From positions 6,005,014-6,069,013 of the forward strand of contig NZ_CP025096.1 in NCBI RefSeq assembly GCF_002831565.1: DNA of 64,000 bases. Direction: 5' to 3'. A model generated the notes under the pieces. That model was not told where the DNA came from. It saw nothing but the letters and a program-made list of their open reading frames with translations, and ran no database searches. Origin of the DNA: Spirosoma pollinicola (GTDB lineage Bacteria; Bacteroidota; Bacteroidia; Cytophagales; Spirosomataceae). A program made the translations under genes and the position numbers. Shown piece by piece: positions 15,247 to 23,879 of the stretch (the stretch's first letter is position 1; every line of letters begins with the position of its first letter).

Positions 15247-16491
15247 ATGACCAGTGGACTATTAATCGAATCGTTTGCTGATTTTGCCCGGTCGAAAAAT
15301 ATTGACCGGCCCACCATGATCGCTATTCTGGAAGAAGTCTTCCGGACAATGATTCGTAAAAAATACGGGACCGACGAAAATTTTGACGTTATCATTAACG
15401 CCGAAAGTGGCGATCTTGAGATGTGGCGTACACGCGAAATTGTAGACGACAACTCCGAGGATATTTGGGATTACGATAAAATCCCACTCGCTGAAGCCCG
15501 TAAAATTCAGGACGACTTTGAAGTTGGCGAACAGGTTGCCGAAGAAGTAAAGCTGGATGATTTTGGTCGCCGGGTTGTGCAAACGGCTCGCCAGACGCTC
15601 ATTCAGAAGATAAAGGACATGGAGAAAGAGCTCCTTTATCAAAAATATAAAGATCAGGTAGGCGATTTGGTTGGTGCCGAAGTGTACCAATTATTGAAGC
15701 ATGAAATCATCCTTGTCGATAGCGAAGGCAACGAACTGAGCCTGCCACGTACCGAGCAGATTTCGAAAGATCGTTACCGTAAAGGTGAAGCAGTGAAAGC
15801 TGTTATTACCCGGGTAGAGATGTTGAATGGCACGCCTAAAATTGTGCTGTCCCGTACCTCACCAGTCTTTCTGGAACGACTTTTTGAGATTGAAGTGCCG
15901 GAAATTTATGATGGCCTGATTTCTATTCGCAAGATTGTCCGGGAACCGGGCGAGCGGGCGAAAGTTGCCGTTGAATCCTACGACGATCGCATTGATCCTG
16001 TTGGCGCCTGCGTAGGTATGAAAGGCTCGCGGATACACGGTATCGTGCGTGAACTTGGCAACGAGAATATCGACGTTATCAACTATACCGAAAACCTCGA
16101 ACTACTGATCAGCCGGGCACTTAGCCCCGCCAAAATCAGTTCTATGCAGATTGACCGCGAAACAAAGCGCGTGTCGGTTTTCCTGAAGCCCGACCAGGTA
16201 TCACTGGCTATTGGTAAAGGTGGTCAGAATATTAAACTGGCAGGTCGATTAGTGGACATGGAAATTGACGTGTTCCGCGATAACGAAGGCCAGGAAGACG
16301 ATGAAGACGTTGACCTCATGGAATTCTCCGATGAGATTGACGAATGGATGATCCAGGAACTTCGCAAAGTTGGCCTCGACACGGCCAAAAGTGTGCTGGC
16401 TCTGAACAAGGAAGAACTTGTTCGCCGAACCGATCTTGAAGAAGATACCGTCGAAGAGATTCTGAATATCCTTAAGCAGGAGTTTGAGTAA
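15247..16491 (+). CDS. nusA: Transcription termination/antitermination protein NusA
   Basis: 414 residues from the ATG at 15247; an in-frame TTG lies 15 nt upstream. The N-terminal RNA-polymerase-binding domain begins LIESFADFARSKNIDRPTMIAILEEVFRTMIRKKYG. The S1 domain (YRKGEAVKAVITRVEM) and two KH domains follow (RVGACVGMKGSRIHGIVREL-like and VSLAIGKGGQNIKLAGRL). The acidic tail includes DEDVDLMEFSDEIDEWMIQELRKVGLDTAKSVLALNKEELVRRTDLEEDTVEEILNIL, a helix-hairpin-helix module. NusA controls pausing, termination and antitermination. It lies between rimP and infB as in most bacteria. Confidence 0.96.
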   Translation: MTSGLLIESFADFARSKNIDRPTMIAILEEVFRTMIRKKYGTDENFDVIINAESGDLEMWRTREIVDDNSEDIWDYDKIPLAEARKIQDDFEVGEQVAEEVKLDDFGRRVVQTARQTLIQKIKDMEKELLYQKYKDQVGDLVGAEVYQLLKHEIILVDSEGNELSLPRTEQISKDRYRKGEAVKAVITRVEMLNGTPKIVLSRTSPVFLERLFEIEVPEIYDGLISIRKIVREPGERAKVAVESYDDRIDPVGACVGMKGSRIHGIVRELGNENIDVINYTENLELLISRALSPAKISSMQIDRETKRVSVFLKPDQVSLAIGKGGQNIKLAGRLVDMEIDVFRDNEGQEDDEDVDLMEFSDEIDEWMIQELRKVGLDTAKSVLALNKEELVRRTDLEEDTVEEILNILKQEFE

Positions 16492-16501
16492 GTTAACTAA
16501 T

Positions 16502-16560
16502 GAAAAAGTTAAGAATGAAGAATACTTGTACGATCATTTATTCTTCATTCTTAACTTTTC
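16502..16560. repeat. TTAAGAATGAAGAAT-type inverted repeat between nusA and infB
   Basis: GAAAAAGTTAAGAATGAAGA (16502 onward, to about 16523) pairs with TATTCTTCATTCTTAACTTT (16539-16560) around a 15-nt loop, with a 17-bp perfect core. This is a repeat family widely dispersed in Bacteroidota intergenic DNA. Here it separates two genes of one operon. A TAAATTTG box (16628-16635) shortly before the infB ATG could be an internal promoter, but no TTG partner is well placed. Confidence 0.7.
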
Positions 16561-16653
16561 ACCCTTCATTATCAGAATGAGGGATTTTTATTGTTGGAAC
16601 TGGTGTTAATACCATACCAACAACTATTAAATTTGCCGAATATAAACCGAAGT

Positions 16654-19600
16654 ATGGCAGAAGAAAAGTCAATGCGCCTGAGCCAAGTGGCAAAAATTCT
16701 CAACAAAGGCTTGTCCTCTGTTGCGAGTAGTCTGTCTGCCAAAGGGTTTAAGGTTGAGATTAATCCTAACACCAAAATCAACACAGAACAGTTGGAGGTG
16801 TTAGCGAAGGAGTATAAATCTACGGAACTCCTGAACGGAACTCGCCGGGCTGAACAGCCTGTTGTAGCCGCCGAGCCACCGCGTCGTCAGGAGGAGGATG
16901 TCGTTTTGTACCGTCGTGATGATGCGAGACGTCCAATTGTCGAAAACAAACCAGAATCAGCTCCGGCTGATCTACCTAAACCGGCTCCTGTTGAGTCGCA
17001 ACCAGCCGTACAAACCGCTCAGACCGGTTTGCCAGGGCTGAAAGTGTTGGGTAAAATTGATTTGAACGCAAAGCCTGTTCATGCACAACCGGCACCGCAA
17101 GCGAAAGCTCCGGTGCCACAGGATGTGAAACCGGCTGTAGTGGCACCACCTGTTGCACCGCCCGCTCCTGTAGCGCCACCGGTAGCAGTAGAAACACCTA
17201 AGCCAGTGGCTCCTCAGCCACCTGTTGCACCAGTAGTACAACCAGTTGCTGTAGCACCATCTGCGCCAGTTGCTGTCGAAACGCCAAAGCCAGTTCAAAC
17301 TCCGCCTGTTGAAGCAAAACCTGTTTCAACTCCGGCTGTTGCAGCTCCGGTTAGCGTAGAGGCACCAGCTCCTGTTGCTAAGGTGGATACAACGCCTAAG
17401 GAGGCTCCTAAACCGGTTGTAGCTGAATCGAAACCTGCTCAGGATCTGCCCAAAGCAGTTACGGAACAGCCAGCTGCCCCCGCTCCAGTTCGGCAGGAAA
17501 CGCCGAAACCGGCAGCGCAAGGGAAGCCACAGGAAAACCGGAATGGCAATCAGCGGCCTGCCAATCAGCCGAAACCAGAGTCTCAGCCAGCTAAACCGGT
17601 AACCGCCGATGAGCCTGATGCTACTACTGAAACGATTCGCGCAGCCGGTAGTCACCAATTAGGTGGCTTGAAAATTCTTGGTAAAATTGAGTTGCCTGTT
17701 AGCAACCCACGTCAGGGTGGTGGCGGCAACAATGCCGATAAAAAAGGAAAACGCAAACGTATTCGCGGTGGTCGCGAAGGCGGCAGCAATCCTAATCAGC
17801 CAAATCAGGGTGGTGGTCAGCCACAGGGTCAGGGTCAGGCCGGTAATCGTCCACCTCGCGAGGGTGATCGGGGGCCAGCAAACCGTACTCAGGGTGATCG
17901 TCCACAAGGTGACCGCACGCCAGCAACTGGCGACCGGTCTACAGCACCACGTGATGGTAACCGTCCACAAGGACAGGGCCAGGGCGATCGGACGGCAACG
18001 CCAGCTAACCGCACAGGTGGTACCGGTACCGGCCAAAACCAGGGAGGCAATAATGCTAACCGGGGTGGAACAGCCAATACCAATACAAACAACCGTCCTG
18101 CTGGAGCTGGTAATAATGCTAACCGGGGTGGAACGGGAAACAATGCCAACCGGGGCGGAACGGGCAACAACGCTAACCGTGGCGGTGGTGGTCGTCGTGA
18201 AGCGCCAACACAGGCAGACGTTCAGAAGTCGATTCAGCAGACGAATGCCCGGATGCGCGGTAACACGCCAAACCGTGGTGCCGATCGCCGTCGTGATCGC
18301 CGGAGTCAACGCGAGGATGATCGCCGTTTGATGAACGAACAGGAGGAACTGGAAGCAAAAATCCTGAAAGTTACCGAGTTCGTATCTGCTAACGATCTGG
18401 CATCGCTGATGGATGTGTCGATCAATGAAGTTATCTCGGTTTGTTTGAACCTGGGTATGTTCGTGTCTATCAACCAACGTTTAGACGCTGAAGCGATTAC
18501 GGTTATTGCCGACGAATTTGGTTATGACGTACAATTTATATCGGCTGAAGATGAAACCGAAGCCAGTATTGATGTTGAAGCTGACGAACCAGATGACTTA
18601 CAGTCTCGTGCTCCAATTGTGACCATTATGGGTCACGTTGACCATGGTAAAACATCGTTACTTGATTACATCCGTCGGGCGAAAGTTGCGGCTGGTGAAG
18701 CAGGGGGTATTACGCAGCACATTGGTGCTTATAGCGTGAAAAATAGCGATAATCGTATGATTACGTTCCTGGATACACCGGGTCACGAAGCCTTTACAGC
18801 CATGCGTGCACGGGGTGCCAAAGTAACGGACGTCGTTATTATCGTAATTGCTGCGGATGACAGCATCATGCCACAAACGCGTGAAGCCATCAACCATGCA
18901 CAAGTTGCTGGTGTACCAATCGTCTTTGCTTTCTCGAAAGTGGACAAACCAGGGGCTGATACCGAAAAAATTCGGGCAGAACTGGCGTCGATGAACATGC
19001 TCGTTGAAGAGTGGGGTGGTAAGTACCAGGCACAGGAAATTTCGTCTAAATCTGGTTTAGGCGTCGATGATCTTCTCGAGAAAGTTCTGCTTGAAGCTGA
19101 ACTGCTTGAACTGAAAGCCAATCCATCACGTCGGGCCTTAGGTACTGTTATTGAAGCCTCGCTGGATAAAGGTCGTGGTTACGTTTCGACCGTTCTGGTT
19201 GAGAACGGAACGCTTCGCCAGGGTGACATTATGCTGGTAGGTGCCCACTACGGCCGTATCCGGGCCATGACAAATGACCGGGGTGAGCGGATTAAAGAAG
19301 CTGGCCCATCAACACCGGTACAGATTCTTGGTTTGCCGGGTGCACCACAAGCAGGTGATAAGTTCAACGTGATGGAAACGGACCGTGAGGCCCGCGAAAT
19401 CGCAAACAAACGTGAGCAACTTCTGCGTGAACAAACATTGCGTACCCGCAAACACATTACACTCGAAGAAATTGGTCGCCGGAAGGCTATCGGTACGTTC
19501 AAAGAGTTGAATGTAATTGTGAAAGGTGACGTGGATGGTTCGGTAGAAGCTCTGTCAGATTCTCTTCTAAACCTCTCGACCGGAGAGGTTCAGGTGAATA

Positions 19601-20112
19601 TCATTCACAAAGCTGTTGGGCAAATTTCTGAATCGGATGTGTTGCTGGCCTCAGCGTCTGACGCTGTTATCGTTGGTTTCCAGGTGAGGCCATCGGCAAG
19701 TGCCCGGAAACTGGCCGAACAGGAACAGATAGAAATTCGTCTCTACTCGATTATTTACGATGCGATCAACGAAGTGAAAGACGCTATGGAAGGGCTCCTG
19801 GCTCCGACTGTCGAAGAAATCATTGTTGGTAACATTGAAGTACGCGACGTATTTAAGATAAGCAAAATCGGTACGGTAGCAGGTTGCTATGTAACGGAAG
19901 GAAATATCAAACGGAATAACAAAATCCGGATTATTCGTGACTTCATTGTGGTGCATACGGGCGAAATCAGTGCCCTGAAACGCTTCAAGGAAGATGTTAG
20001 TGAAGTGAAGTTTGGCTACGAATGCGGCTTGAGCATCAAAAACTTCAACGACATCGAAGTTGGTGACGTAATCGAAAGCTTCGAATTTAAGGAAGTGAAA
20101 CGGACGCTGTAA
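16654..20112 (+). CDS. infB: Translation initiation factor IF-2
   Basis: 1152 residues from the ATG at 16654. The N-terminal IF2_N motif [26 protein letters not shown] is followed by about 500 residues of low-complexity linker: first Pro/Ala/Val/Lys-rich, then Gly/Asn/Arg-rich with GNNANRGGT repeats. A second IF2_N domain ([40 protein letters not shown]) follows. The GTPase domain has GHVDHGKT at 660-667, [18 protein letters not shown] and [10 protein letters not shown], where the usual NKxD is SKVD. Domains II-IV follow, ending in [18 protein letters not shown]-2 brings initiator tRNA to the 30S subunit. It is the last gene of the operon and is followed by a terminator. Confidence 0.96.
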   Translation: MAEEKSMRLSQVAKILNKGLSSVASSLSAKGFKVEINPNTKINTEQLEVLAKEYKSTELLNGTRRAEQPVVAAEPPRRQEEDVVLYRRDDARRPIVENKPESAPADLPKPAPVESQPAVQTAQTGLPGLKVLGKIDLNAKPVHAQPAPQAKAPVPQDVKPAVVAPPVAPPAPVAPPVAVETPKPVAPQPPVAPVVQPVAVAPSAPVAVETPKPVQTPPVEAKPVSTPAVAAPVSVEAPAPVAKVDTTPKEAPKPVVAESKPAQDLPKAVTEQPAAPAPVRQETPKPAAQGKPQENRNGNQRPANQPKPESQPAKPVTADEPDATTETIRAAGSHQLGGLKILGKIELPVSNPRQGGGGNNADKKGKRKRIRGGREGGSNPNQPNQGGGQPQGQGQAGNRPPREGDRGPANRTQGDRPQGDRTPATGDRSTAPRDGNRPQGQGQGDRTATPANRTGGTGTGQNQGGNNANRGGTANTNTNNRPAGAGNNANRGGTGNNANRGGTGNNANRGGGGRREAPTQADVQKSIQQTNARMRGNTPNRGADRRRDRRSQREDDRRLMNEQEELEAKILKVTEFVSANDLASLMDVSINEVISVCLNLGMFVSINQRLDAEAITVIADEFGYDVQFISAEDETEASIDVEADEPDDLQSRAPIVTIMGHVDHGKTSLLDYIRRAKVAAGEAGGITQHIGAYSVKNSDNRMITFLDTPGHEAFTAMRARGAKVTDVVIIVIAADDSIMPQTREAINHAQVAGVPIVFAFSKVDKPGADTEKIRAELASMNMLVEEWGGKYQAQEISSKSGLGVDDLLEKVLLEAELLELKANPSRRALGTVIEASLDKGRGYVSTVLVENGTLRQGDIMLVGAHYGRIRAMTNDRGERIKEAGPSTPVQILGLPGAPQAGDKFNVMETDREAREIANKREQLLREQTLRTRKHITLEEIGRRKAIGTFKELNVIVKGDVDGSVEALSDSLLNLSTGEVQVNIIHKAVGQISESDVLLASASDAVIVGFQVRPSASARKLAEQEQIEIRLYSIIYDAINEVKDAMEGLLAPTVEEIIVGNIEVRDVFKISKIGTVAGCYVTEGNIKRNNKIRIIRDFIVVHTGEISALKRFKEDVSEVKFGYECGLSIKNFNDIEVGDVIESFEFKEVKRTL
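18043..18186 (+). repeat. Tandem GNNANRGGT-coding repeat inside infB
   Basis: Four imperfect copies of a unit GGT-AAT-AAT-GCT-AAC-CGG-GGT-GGA-ACG encode GNNANRGGT in the Gly/Asn/Arg-rich linker of IF-2. Synonymous differences between copies (AAT/AAC, GCT/GCC, CGG/CGT) show that the copies are not brand new. Copy number could vary between strains. Confidence 0.8.
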
Positions 20113-20125
20113 CCGGGATTTCAAC

Positions 20126-20210
20126 AAGATTTAAAGAATTTTCAGAATTACTGAAATTAAACTCATGAAAATATTGCAGTGGCAGTAATCTTGAAAATCC
20201 CTTAAATCTC
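20126..20210. repeat. Imperfect inverted repeat downstream of infB
   Basis: AAGATTTAAAGAATTTTCAG (20126 onward, to 20153) and CAGTAATCTTGAAAATCCCT (20183 onward, to 20210) are imperfect complementary arms of 28 nt. It is of the AATCTTTAAAATCCTG type frequent in Bacteroidota intergenic regions and lies just before the operon terminator. Confidence 0.5.
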
Positions 20211-20232
20211 ATTAAAATCTTGGTCAGACATT

Positions 20233-20267
20233 AGCCTCAGTAGGAAACCCTGCTGAGGCTTTTTTTG
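20233..20267 (+). terminator. Terminator of the rimP-nusA-infB operon
   Basis: AGCCTCAG (20233-20240) and CTGAGGCT (20253-20260) form an 8-bp stem, extended inside by CAG/CTG pairing (AGCAGGGTTTCC on the reverse), followed by seven T. It lies 120 bp after the infB stop codon. Confidence 0.8.
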
Positions 20268-20333
20268 CATCTTATGCGTCAGACTTCAACTTTTTAAAGA
20301 CTGCACTGGAAGTAACTTCCACAGGCAAGCTGA

Positions 20334-20546
20334 ATGAAGAAGGCGAAACTTATCGCAGCTAACGACAATCTGGCCGGATTATTGAACGAGGTAAATCTAC
20401 AAACTATGCGTTTTCATAATCTGTTAGTTGAAATTGGTCATAGATACGGGGGCGATGATGCCTTTGTGTGTTATAAACGAAAACGGCATTTTATGAAGTC
20501 ACAATCCCTGATTATCTTGGGGTCTAAAGAAACGAAAGGCTTGTAG
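20334..20546 (+). CDS. Hypothetical small protein
   Basis: A 70-residue frame, MKKAKLIAANDNLAGLLNEVNLQTMRFHNLL and onward, basic at both ends. No family is recognised. It lies in the 476-bp gap between infB and the BatA-like gene, on the same strand, with 42 bp to the next start. Codon use is not strikingly different from that of the neighbours. It may be real or chance. Confidence 0.35.
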   Translation: MKKAKLIAANDNLAGLLNEVNLQTMRFHNLLVEIGHRYGGDDAFVCYKRKRHFMKSQSLIILGSKETKGL

Positions 20547-20588
20547 CTGGTCGTTAATAAGAAAATCCTGTTTGCCGAAATACCCTGA

Positions 20589-22685
20589 ATGAATTTTCTC
20601 TATCCTTCTTTCCTGTTTGGTCTGCTGGCGGTATCGGTTCCGATTGCCATTCACCTATTTAATTTTCGGCGAACTCGGCGGGTATTTTTTACGAACGTGG
20701 CCTTGCTGCGCACAGTACAGACCGAAACCAAATCGTTTCGACGGTTGAAGCACTGGCTGATTCTGGCTTGCCGCTGTTTATTCCTCATATTTTTGGTGTT
20801 AGCCTTCGCGCAGCCCTTTATTCCGAGCAAGAATAAACTCGGTTTATCAAGGCAGGGCGTTACGAGTTTGTATGTCGATAATTCGTTCAGTATGCAGAAT
20901 GAGCGCAATACAAAGCGTTATCTTGATATTGCAACCAGTAAACTGGACGAACTGCTGACGCTTTTTCGTAACGCGACTTCGCTTCAGTTGCTGACCAACG
21001 ACTTCTCCTCTGCTGAACAACAGGCTGGTACGGCTGAGTCGGTTCGGGACCGGGTAACGTCCATCCGGTTCGCTCACACGCCCCGCACACTCGAAACGGT
21101 GTACCGTCGGCAACGCAATTTGCTCAGTTCACTGAACCCCGGCGGACGAAACCAATTGTTCTGGTTTTCTGACTTTCAAAAAAGCACTGCCGGTGATTTA
21201 TCGAGACTTAAAATAGACACGACTGATCGCCTGTTCATCGTACCGCTTGACGCCCAACCAACTAAAAACGTTTATGTGGATTCGGTTTGGCTGACAACGC
21301 CTTTTATTCGCGAAATGCAGAATAATAGTTTGAACGTCAAATTGACCAATGCAGGCCGGGAGAATGTAAAGAACCTGCCGATTCGGTTATACCTGGATGA
21401 TGCACAAACCTCAACTGCTTCGGCTACTATAGCCCCTGATGGAACAGCAACCGTCTCGCTCAATTTCAATGTAAGTTCGAAAGGTTACCACCGGGGTCGT
21501 ATCGTATTTGAAGATTACCCTATTACGTTCGACAACCAGTATTTTTTCGTAATCGAAGCGTCACCTGCGGTTCGGGTGTTGCATTTATATGAACAAAAAG
21601 CGGCCCCCGCAGGTCGGACCGCCGATTATATCGACGCTGTTTACTCAAACGATAGCCTGTTTGTTCGACGTAGTTTCAATGTTCAAAATTTTGACGTTGG
21701 CCAACTGAAAGAAACCGATCTGGTTGTGCTGGAAGGTGTTGCTGATGTCAACGGCACACTGCGCACAGAACTGGAGCGATTTGTTCGGCAGGGGGGGAGC
21801 CTAGCCATTATTCCACCCACAAACCCGAACACCAATTCGTACGCCCCTTTTTTACAGGCAGTAGGCATTGGCAGTGTGCAGGCTACGGCAACGCCGGGTG
21901 CTGTTCCAACCCCATTGCCCGTTGCGGACCCCGACCGACGTAATCCGTTCTTTCGCGACGTGTTCCAGCAAAGCTATCAATCGGAACCACTAAATATGCC
22001 GACTGCTGCGCCCGTTTGGCGGTGGAGTGCGGGTGAACGACTGTTGAGTTTACGAGATGGTAATCCACTGTTGACTCAGTCGAGAGTGAATAGCGCTGCA
22101 GGGCAGGGGTCGGTTTATTTACTGGCCAGTCCGCTTGCATCGACATACGGCAACCTGGCCGAACACGCATTGTTCGTACCCATTATGTACAAAATGGCCG
22201 CTCTGAGCGTTCGGGCGCAGCGCACCGCTTATTCGTTCGATGACAATCTGGTAACCATTCCGGTGAGTAATCCATCCGAGCGGGCGGTTTATAAACTGAA
22301 GCGTGACAAACTGGAGATCATTCCGATCCAGCGTATCGTAGGGAACCAGCTTCAACTTGAAATGCCTAAAAGCAACGAACTGGCTGCAGGGCAGGAAGTG
22401 GAGGCTGGCTATTATGAGCTTCGCTTGAATGACAAAACGGAGCGTTTGCTGGCCTTTAATCACGGAAACCAAGAGTCGACCATGAATTTCTATTCAGCCG
22501 ATGAACTTCGGAAAGCCTTTGCCAATCAGCCCACTGTAGAAGTTTTCGACAGTATTCAGGATGGTGATTTTGTTCAGGTACTGGAACAGGAAAATCTGGG
22601 TCAAAGCCTGTGGAAATATTTCCTGTTAGCTGCGCTGGCGTTTATGTTGCTTGAGGTAGCACTGGTTCGCTTTATGAAAGGATGA
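20589..22685 (+). CDS. BatA-domain membrane protein (double transmembrane, vWA-like)
   Basis: 698 residues. The N-terminus MNFLYPSFLFGLLAVSVPIAIHLFNFRRTRRVFFTNVALLRTV is the BatA/aerotolerance N-terminal domain. A second helix (WLILACRCLFLIFLVLAFAQPFIP) follows, then a von Willebrand-like region starting VTSLYVDNSFSMQNE, a MIDAS-like DNSFS in place of DxSxS. A long extracytoplasmic part includes a DUF4159/GATase-like stretch (VVLEGVADVNGTLRTELERFVRQGGSLAIIPP). The last helix is FLLAALAFMLLEVALVRFMKG. Such proteins occur across Bacteroidota, often with other Bat or MoxR genes, but none are next to it here. Function is not established. Confidence 0.85.
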   Translation: MNFLYPSFLFGLLAVSVPIAIHLFNFRRTRRVFFTNVALLRTVQTETKSFRRLKHWLILACRCLFLIFLVLAFAQPFIPSKNKLGLSRQGVTSLYVDNSFSMQNERNTKRYLDIATSKLDELLTLFRNATSLQLLTNDFSSAEQQAGTAESVRDRVTSIRFAHTPRTLETVYRRQRNLLSSLNPGGRNQLFWFSDFQKSTAGDLSRLKIDTTDRLFIVPLDAQPTKNVYVDSVWLTTPFIREMQNNSLNVKLTNAGRENVKNLPIRLYLDDAQTSTASATIAPDGTATVSLNFNVSSKGYHRGRIVFEDYPITFDNQYFFVIEASPAVRVLHLYEQKAAPAGRTADYIDAVYSNDSLFVRRSFNVQNFDVGQLKETDLVVLEGVADVNGTLRTELERFVRQGGSLAIIPPTNPNTNSYAPFLQAVGIGSVQATATPGAVPTPLPVADPDRRNPFFRDVFQQSYQSEPLNMPTAAPVWRWSAGERLLSLRDGNPLLTQSRVNSAAGQGSVYLLASPLASTYGNLAEHALFVPIMYKMAALSVRAQRTAYSFDDNLVTIPVSNPSERAVYKLKRDKLEIIPIQRIVGNQLQLEMPKSNELAAGQEVEAGYYELRLNDKTERLLAFNHGNQESTMNFYSADELRKAFANQPTVEVFDSIQDGDFVQVLEQENLGQSLWKYFLLAALAFMLLEVALVRFMKG

Positions 22686-22687
22686 AT

Positions 22688-22826
22688 GGTTGGCCGCTGG
22701 CGCGGGTATTTACCCGTGCCATCAATATAGCCAGTATTTACTGGCACATAAAACGTTGTTAGTGCCGCCAGCGAATGCTGGCTATATTGATGGCACGGGT
22801 AAATACCCGCGCCAGTGGCGCCCAAC
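22688..22826. repeat. Long inverted repeat with ~47-bp arms after the BatA-like gene
   Basis: GGTTGGCCGCTGGCGCGGGT (arm to 22734) is mirrored by the arm 22778-22826, which ends ACCCGCGCCAGTGGCGCCCA. The arms are nearly perfect and each contains a smaller GGGTATTTACCC palindrome and TATAGCCAG. The 43-nt centre carries a further CGCCAGCGAATGCTGG palindrome. It lies between convergent genes; a degenerate copy is at 13184-13232. It looks like a dispersed palindromic element rather than a simple terminator. Confidence 0.8.
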
Positions 22827-22876
22827 CTTATAGCCAGGCAAATTTTATAGTACACTACTTATCAGCTTCATTACAA

Positions 22877-23845
22877 CTATAACACCAGATTTGGTATTCG
22901 GAACCCCATTTCCTGCACGATTGAGTCAGTTTCGAAGACTTCCGCATTTATGTCGACCTCTTCAACAACCAGCTTAATCGGTCGGCTGTCCGTGTACGAA
23001 TCAGCCGCATCCGGCAACTTGATTCCGGTTAACTGCTCTATCGTTTCTATGCTCACCTGAAACGTGTCGGCTTCACTAAACTGCATGAACAGTTTGGCCT
23101 CATCGGTCAACACCTCAAAATCTTCCAATTCCTGAGTCACTACTTCAACAATACCGTTGCGTTCCAGTAACGACTTTTGTCCCATCAAAAACCCCGTTCG
23201 GTATAATTTGCCATCGCTTTTCGGGAAAACAACCACCTTCCAGAAAAGGAAGGGTATTTTGAGTTGGCTGTTTTGGACGGGCGTAACAAAAATCGGGTCG
23301 AGGTCTGATAGAACCGGCCCCGTAAATACGCAAATCTTAAGATCATCGCGCACCGCTTCCGAATGAAGAATATAATCTTCAAGGTCAGCCCATATGCGTT
23401 GGTTTAGTTTAGCGTGCTGAGGCACAGCATTGGTATAATAAAATGTCGAATCGGCGGCATTGGTCGCGTCGAGTACGGTACTGCCCCATTGCACATCTTC
23501 CCGTTTGGTCATGTGTCCTTTGTCAAAATCACTGTGGGGCGCTTTATATAGTTCCGGCCCCCATTGGCTGTCTGCATCAATGCGGGGGTCTTTGCGCCAG
23601 TTATCTTTTCTGTTGACCTTTTTGAAAAGAGTACCATCAATATTAGACGCGGTGAAATAGGGGAACTTCCTCGACTTGCTGATCACGGCGCTGTAGTTGA
23701 CATAGTGGGCAATATTATCTGTTGTTCCTGCTACTGTTGCCAGGTCCTTATGCTGATTGGCCGTCAGGTTGGGGAGTGTTACCTGTAAGTCGGCACCTAA
23801 GAAATTGGGTAAGTACCCGTTATAATTTTTGAGGGTAGTAGGCAT
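22877..23845 (-). CDS. DNA/RNA non-specific endonuclease (NucA type), putative eCIS-linked nuclease
   Basis: 322 residues. The family signature is visible as SDFDKGHMTKREDVQWG (normally DRGHM), with the general-base His at 111. The metal-binding Asn region is YTNAVPQHAKLNQRIWADLEDYI (N139, N148). Flanking strands are YSAVISKSRKFPYFTASNIDG and DDLKICVFTGPVLSD. Enzymes of this fold cut single- and double-stranded DNA and RNA with Mg2+. Family members are usually secreted, but this one starts MPTTLKNYNGYLPNFLG with no signal peptide. It is the last gene of the hydrolase cassette, 34 bp after the caspase gene. No immunity gene is evident. A translocated toxin or a self-acting nuclease are both possible. 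Confidence 0.85.
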   Translation of the reverse strand: MPTTLKNYNGYLPNFLGADLQVTLPNLTANQHKDLATVAGTTDNIAHYVNYSAVISKSRKFPYFTASNIDGTLFKKVNRKDNWRKDPRIDADSQWGPELYKAPHSDFDKGHMTKREDVQWGSTVLDATNAADSTFYYTNAVPQHAKLNQRIWADLEDYILHSEAVRDDLKICVFTGPVLSDLDPIFVTPVQNSQLKIPFLFWKVVVFPKSDGKLYRTGFLMGQKSLLERNGIVEVVTQELEDFEVLTDEAKLFMQFSEADTFQVSIETIEQLTGIKLPDAADSYTDSRPIKLVVEEVDINAEVFETDSIVQEMGFRIPNLVL

Positions 23846-23879
23846 GTTGGTATTTGGTTGAGTGTGTGATTGGTTGTTT

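Noticed and set aside
17659-18477. Long open frames in other phases and on the minus strand across the infB linker
   Set aside because: They are shadows of the repetitive Gly/Asn/Arg/Pro-rich coding sequence of IF-2; their translations are low complexity and carry no domain.
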